DNA from: Mesorhizobium_G sp049840935
GTDB lineage: Bacteria; Pseudomonadota; Alphaproteobacteria; Rhizobiales; Rhizobiaceae
NCBI GenBank assembly: GCA_049840935.1
Contig: JASGJA010000016.1
Location: 124,001-188,000, forward strand
Reading direction: 5' to 3'
DNA length: 64,000 bases
Part shown: one piece after another, positions 60,642 through 64,000 of the stretch
Numbering within the stretch: the stretch's first letter is position 1
How the letters are laid out: each line of letters starts with the position of its first letter
Notes under the pieces: model-generated
Database searches by the model: none
Seen by the model: the letters and a program-made list of their open reading frames with translations, nothing else
What the model was told of the DNA's origin: nothing
Translations under genes and position numbers: made by a program

Positions 60642-61502
60642 CTACCATGTTGCGGACGCGGTCATGGCGGGTTGCCCGGTATTCGACGATGTCCAGAGCT
60701 CCAGATGCCCATCGGCTTCGCGCGCATTGAGACGGAAGAGCTCTAGATCGAACAGCGGCATGCCCGAACGGAAACTGAAGCTCCTTGGCGGCGAGCCTCT
60801 AAGCTCGTTTGCATAATGCAGCAGAAGCGTTGCTTGCAGCGGACCATGAACGACCAGACCGGGGTAGTGCTCGACTTCTACGCAATAGGTCCGGTCGTAA
60901 TGTATGCGGTGGCTGTTGAAGGTGAGAGCGGAGTAACGAAACAGAAGTGTCGGGCTTGGAACGATTTCCCGGCTGTTGGTGCCGGTCGGCCGGGTCGGCT
61001 CCGAAACCGGCGCAGGATTGCCGCCATGTGCTTCGCGATAGACGATGTCCTGGCGTTCCTTCAGAACCGTCGTGCCGCCTGCGTTGAATGTGTGGTTGAC
61101 GGTTATGAAGCAAAGCGAACCCGAGCGGCCGGTCTTCAACGCAACATCGGCGATTTCTGAGTGCCGCGTTACCAGCTGTCCTACACGGAGTTCGCCAGAA
61201 TAGGTCAGCGCCCCACCAGCCCACATCCGGCGTGGAAACGGTGAAGGCAGAAAATTGCTGAAAGCGGGGTGTCCGTCCTCGCGTAGTGCTGAAGTCGCAA
61301 CGAACGGAGGCGCCAGGCAGAAATGGATGGCCAAGGGAGCGATGTCGCCGTCTTGGAGTTCCTTTCCCGGAAGATCCAGCGCTGCGCGAAAGCGTTCGGC
61401 CAGTTCAGTCGTGATGAAAGCACTCGCACTCTGAGTGCGGCCGACGAAAGCCTTGAGCGCACAGGCGTCTGGAGATCGGTGGGAAACCTGCATATTCATC
61501 AA
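60642..61502 (-). CDS. meh: Mesaconyl-C4-CoA hydratase (Meh), double-hotdog MaoC-like
   Basis: A 286-residue hydratase with two hotdog domains. The N-terminal FAS1-like dehydratase half has LKAFVGRTQSASAFITTELAERFRAAL, LPSPFPRRMWAGGALTYSGEL and GSLCFITVNHTFNAGGTTVLKERQDIVYREA. The C-terminal half has the catalytic segment FRYSALTFNSHRIHYDRTYCVEVEHYPGLVVHGPLQATLLLHYA, with the Asp/His pair of MaoC hydratases. This layout matches Chloroflexus-type mesaconyl-C4-CoA hydratase and itaconyl-CoA hydratase. With Mct and a CitE lyase around it, hydration of mesaconyl-C4-CoA to citramalyl-CoA is the most consistent role. Itaconyl-CoA as substrate is the alternative. Confidence 0.82.
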   Translation of the reverse strand: MMNMQVSHRSPDACALKAFVGRTQSASAFITTELAERFRAALDLPGKELQDGDIAPLAIHFCLAPPFVATSALREDGHPAFSNFLPSPFPRRMWAGGALTYSGELRVGQLVTRHSEIADVALKTGRSGSLCFITVNHTFNAGGTTVLKERQDIVYREAHGGNPAPVSEPTRPTGTNSREIVPSPTLLFRYSALTFNSHRIHYDRTYCVEVEHYPGLVVHGPLQATLLLHYANELRGSPPRSFSFRSGMPLFDLELFRLNAREADGHLELWTSSNTGQPAMTASATW

Positions 61503-61511
61503 TCCATTTTG

Positions 61512-62156
61512 TCAGGCGTGCTGCAGCTTTGCTGCTGATTTCGTGAAACTCATGCCTGACCGGAGATGTTCTGCAAAGGCCATGTCCCGCCGATCAAGCT
61601 CCTCCGCCGCATGAAGTATGGTCTCGATCATACCGGACGGAATGACCGCCGTCCCCGTGTCGTCCATCACGACCAGATCGCCGGATTTGACCGTGACACC
61701 TCCGCAGCAGACCGGCGTCCCCAAGGACACGACTTTCAGACGCCCCTTGCCGGTTCGGGGTGTCACGTGGCGGCTTGCCACAGAAACGCCCTGTGCGCGG
61801 ATCTCCTCGATGTCACGGCACCCACCGTCGATTACCACACCGGCCGACTTCCTGCGCGAAACGGTCAGAGCAGCAAGACCGCCGAATGTTGAGACGTCAG
61901 CGCCGCCGAGATCTATCATAAGCATCGAATCTTCCTCGATGGCGTCGAACGCGGCGCCCACACTGAAGTCGGCAAAAGTGAATGTGCCGAGCGGCCCGAC
62001 CTGCCCATGCATGGTCTGTGCGAAACCTGCGATCCGTCCTTCGCCAGATCGCCGTGGTATTCCTGATATGATGCCGTGGAAGCCATTCAGGTCGAGCACG
62101 TCGCCTATCGTCGCCGTTGCGAGCTTCCGGGCGCGGGCGAGAATCGTATGTTCCAA
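61512..62156 (-). CDS. RraA / HMG-CHA aldolase family protein 2
   Basis: About 214 residues from TTG at 62156 (EHTILARARKLATATIGDVL), chosen because GGAGG lies nine bases before it; ATG at 62189 or 62213 is possible. The metal-site GVVIDGGCRDIEEI and IDLGGADVSTFGGLAAL follow the RraA/aldolase pattern, with the Arg-Asp pair. It is nine bases upstream of the hydratase on the same strand, so they are co-transcribed. In this setting a pyruvate aldolase acting on a methyl- or carboxy-branched hydroxy-oxoacid is plausible. It is divergent from the LysR gene. Confidence 0.8.
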   Translation of the reverse strand: MEHTILARARKLATATIGDVLDLNGFHGIISGIPRRSGEGRIAGFAQTMHGQVGPLGTFTFADFSVGAAFDAIEEDSMLMIDLGGADVSTFGGLAALTVSRRKSAGVVIDGGCRDIEEIRAQGVSVASRHVTPRTGKGRLKVVSLGTPVCCGGVTVKSGDLVVMDDTGTAVIPSGMIETILHAAEELDRRDMAFAEHLRSGMSFTKSAAKLQHA

Positions 62157-62229
62157 AGTAGGTTTCCTCCGATTTCCAGTCCCATACAGCATTTGATTCG
62201 AGTAACTATCCACAGGAGCGGAAGAATAT

Positions 62230-62254
62230 GAGATATGAGCTATGGGAATATCTC
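62230..62254. promoter_or_regulatory. LysR-type operator GAGATAT-N11-ATATCTC
   Basis: GAGATAT (62230-62236) and ATATCTC (62248-62254) are perfect inverted 7-mers separated by 11 bases, which is the T-N11-A spacing of LysR recognition sites. It lies in the divergent region between the RraA/hydratase/lyase transcript and the LysR gene (start 62301), where a LysR protein normally binds to control both. Confidence 0.6.
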
Positions 62255-62300
62255 ACCACATCTTCCCCTTCATTCGATGCAAGCTGCCAAAGGTTACCCG

Positions 62301-63272
62301 ATGGAACTGCGCCAACTCGCCTATTTCTTGGCTGTTATCGATTCTGGATCCCTTTCTCGGGCTGCCACCATCGTGGGAGTCACCCAGTCGGCACTCAGCC
62401 GGCAAATCTCCGCTCTTGAAGAAGAATTGAACGTCCACCTATTCTACCGTCATGGCCGAGGCATTCGACTTACCAGGGAGGGGGAGCAGTTCCAGACAGT
62501 CGTAGCACCCGTATTGCGTGATCTGAGGCAGGTCGCGTCGGATCTTCGCGAGGCGGCAGACGTACCTGCAGGTGCGATCAGTTTGGGCATGCCGCCTTCG
62601 ATAAGTGCAGCTATCGGAGCAGAAATCGTCGCAGAGTTCGCGCGCGACTTTCCGTATGTGAGATTGCACGTGGTTGATGGTCTTTCGGGATTCGTGAACG
62701 AGTGGCTGGCCGCAGGTAGGATCGACATGGCTGTCATCAACAATGCCAGACGTTCGGCCTATATCAGAATGGACTATCTGATGACGGTGGGCCTTTATCT
62801 TTTCGGGCGCCGCGCCGACGTCGATGCGATTTGCGCGGACCCCGAATGCATTCCGGTGGCCCGCCTCGCCGATCTGCCGCTCATTCTTGTTGGCCGCAAC
62901 CACGGGCTCCGCCGCGCTCTCGACGATACCGTGCGGAGCCTTGGGCTGTCGCTGGACATACAGGCGGAAGTCGATGCATTGACTCCGCTCATTAAGCTGG
63001 TGCGCCAGGGCATGGGATTCACGGTGCTCCCGCATGGCGTGATCTTGCCGGAGGCGCATCGCCGCGACTTCGGATATCGCCGCATGGTTGAGCCTGCCGT
63101 CCATCAAGATTACATGATGGCATTCTCGCTTCAGCGTCCGATGACCCATGCAATGCGCGAACTCGCACGCAGGGTTCGGGCAGAAATGCATCGCGCGATC
63201 GAGGACGGCCGCTTGGTCGGAACAATTGAACAGGGTAGGACGGCGCTTTCGAAACCGCCAGCGAGAGCATGA
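62301..63272 (+). CDS. LysR-family regulator
   Basis: A 323-residue LysR protein. The N-terminal helix-turn-helix (MELRQLAYFLAVIDSGSLSRAATIVGVTQSALSRQISALEEELNVHLFYRHGRGIRLT, residues 1-58) is followed by a periplasmic-binding-protein-like effector domain. The ATG at 62301 starts exactly at the conserved MELRQL; earlier in-frame starts add non-homologous residues. It is divergent from the RraA-Meh-lyase operon across the GAGATAT-N11-ATATCTC site, so it probably activates that operon. Its stop overlaps the start of the FMN dehydrogenase gene (ATGA). Confidence 0.92.
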   Translation: MELRQLAYFLAVIDSGSLSRAATIVGVTQSALSRQISALEEELNVHLFYRHGRGIRLTREGEQFQTVVAPVLRDLRQVASDLREAADVPAGAISLGMPPSISAAIGAEIVAEFARDFPYVRLHVVDGLSGFVNEWLAAGRIDMAVINNARRSAYIRMDYLMTVGLYLFGRRADVDAICADPECIPVARLADLPLILVGRNHGLRRALDDTVRSLGLSLDIQAEVDALTPLIKLVRQGMGFTVLPHGVILPEAHRRDFGYRRMVEPAVHQDYMMAFSLQRPMTHAMRELARRVRAEMHRAIEDGRLVGTIEQGRTALSKPPARA

Positions 63273-64000
63273 GTTTGCGCATAAACGAAGCCATCAATCT
63301 GCATGACATGCGCGAGTGCGCGCGGGCAAAACTGCCGCGTATCGCATTCGATTATATAGACGGCGGCGTGCATGATGAGCGTGGTCTGGAGGTGAACCGC
63401 AGAGCCTTCGACAGATACAGCTTGATGCCGCGCTATCTTGTAGACGTCGCGAAGCCGGACCAGAGCGTCGAGATATTCGGCCGCACCTATTCGAGTCCCG
63501 TTGGCGTTGCTCCGATGGGTATAGCCGGCTTTTTTCGACCGGGGGCGGACCTTATGCTGGCGCGCGCCGCCGCAGCATCGAAGGTGCCCTATGTGATGTC
63601 GAGCGCGAGCTGCGACTTTATAGAAGCTGCCGCGGAAGTGGCACCCGGCAATGTGTGGTTCCAGGTTTACGGCACGCGAAACCCTGAGATCACCGATGAT
63701 CTAGTCGCGCGGGCTGCCGCCGCTCGGGCGCATGTATTAGTCTTGACGGTGGACACGCCTACCGTTGCCGGGCGAGAGCGTAATCATCGCAACGGCTTCA
63801 AGCGGCCGGTGAAAATGACGCCCTCGATCATCATGCAGGGAGTTGCACGGCCAAGGTGGACGATCAGCTACCTTCGAAACGGTGGTATGCCGGTAATGCA
63901 GAACTGGGCACCCTACGCCAAAGATCCCACGGCCGAAGCCGTTGCAGATCTTTATGGAAGGGAAACGCCGGCGCCAGGACAGACTTGGGATGCGCTCGCG
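63269..64000 (+). CDS. FMN-dependent 2-hydroxyacid dehydrogenase (LldD/mandelate type), cut by window end
   Basis: The first 244 codons of an alpha-hydroxyacid dehydrogenase/oxidase, without a stop before the window ends. It shows NLHDMRECARAKLPRIAFDYIDGG (the family's N-terminal YxxGG motif), RRAFDRYSLMPRYLVDV, SSPVGVAPMGIAGFFRPGADLML, VMSSASCDFIE, WFQVYGTRNPEIT and VLVLTVDTPTVAGRERNHRNGF. The enzyme oxidises an L-2-hydroxyacid with quinone, cytochrome or oxygen as acceptor; the substrate-defining C-terminal half is missing. It begins at ATG 63269 within the LysR stop (ATGA), so the two are co-translated. Confidence 0.9.
   Translation, partial: MSLRINEAINLHDMRECARAKLPRIAFDYIDGGVHDERGLEVNRRAFDRYSLMPRYLVDVAKPDQSVEIFGRTYSSPVGVAPMGIAGFFRPGADLMLARAAAASKVPYVMSSASCDFIEAAAEVAPGNVWFQVYGTRNPEITDDLVARAAAARAHVLVLTVDTPTVAGRERNHRNGFKRPVKMTPSIIMQGVARPRWTISYLRNGGMPVMQNWAPYAKDPTAEAVADLYGRETPAPGQTWDALA

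Noticed and set aside
1..64000. CRISPR array, rRNA operon, insertion sequence with transposase, or anti-phage defence genes
   Set aside because: No regularly spaced repeats, rRNA-like stretches, transposase motifs or recognisable defence proteins were seen; the only mobility gene is the tyrosine recombinase.

Overview
The window looks like chromosomal DNA of an alphaproteobacterium of the order Hyphomicrobiales, most likely Brucellaceae (Brucella/Ochrobactrum or a close relative). The best pointer is the porin at 33201-34265, which has the signal peptide, 'YVRVCD..G.GYFYIPGTETCLR' segment and phenylalanine C-terminus of the Brucella Omp2 family. glnE, pepN, amn, ETF-QO and a DivJ/PdhS-type sensor kinase fit the same group. 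The assignment rests on family recognition, not on a database search.

Positions 1 to about 31.9 kb read as core chromosome. In order: glnE and a membrane-anchored endonuclease/exonuclease/phosphatase-family protein; a DUF922 metalloprotease-like protein and ETF-ubiquinone oxidoreductase; a family-4-like uracil-DNA glycosylase; an SbmA/BacA-type ABC exporter; a DMT permease and an orphan molybdopterin hydroxylase subunit; pepN; a PAS sensor kinase; a second, broken DUF922 gene; AMP nucleosidase; a GST; a truncated leucine/isovalerate operon (TetR, isovaleryl-CoA dehydrogenase, MCC beta); a lipid-linked glycosylation set (GT2, GT39, flippase-like protein); a cytosine-deaminase-like amidohydrolase; and an aminotransferase.

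From about 32 kb to the end the window reads as an accessory catabolic island. It opens with a tyrosine recombinase, the porin and a patch of TTTTCCCTG/CAGGGAAAA repeats. It then carries two metabolic blocks. Block A (34.8-53.1 kb): an RraA-like aldolase, a FAD-linked 2-hydroxyacid dehydrogenase, two pairs of GMC oxidoreductase plus gluconate-2-dehydrogenase-subunit-3 protein, a Rid protein and a GntR regulator. These surround a long plus-strand operon with a Tat-exported sugar-type binding protein, SDR, permease, ATPase, GlcG-like protein, its own EtfB/EtfA and a membrane Fe-S EtfD-like quinone reductase, then a PDC-hydrolase-type amidohydrolase and a maleate-isomerase-family enzyme. Block B (53.1-64 kb): IclR, a stand-alone 2-oxoglutarate-dehydrogenase-type E1, 2-methylfumaryl-CoA isomerase (Mct), methylsuccinyl-CoA dehydrogenase (Mcd), citramalyl-CoA lyase-like CitE, mesaconyl-C4-CoA hydratase (Meh), a second RraA, LysR and an FMN-dependent 2-hydroxyacid dehydrogenase cut by the window end. 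Together Mcd, Mct, Meh and the lyase would turn methylsuccinyl-CoA into acetyl-CoA plus pyruvate.

Nine genes carry a frameshift, and all nine can be explained by one extra base. Two genes carry an in-frame TAG where a Gln codon is expected. The one-directional bias suggests sequence error for at least some of the frameshifts, so 'pseudogene' labels here mean 'broken as written'. No tRNA, rRNA or CRISPR array was seen.
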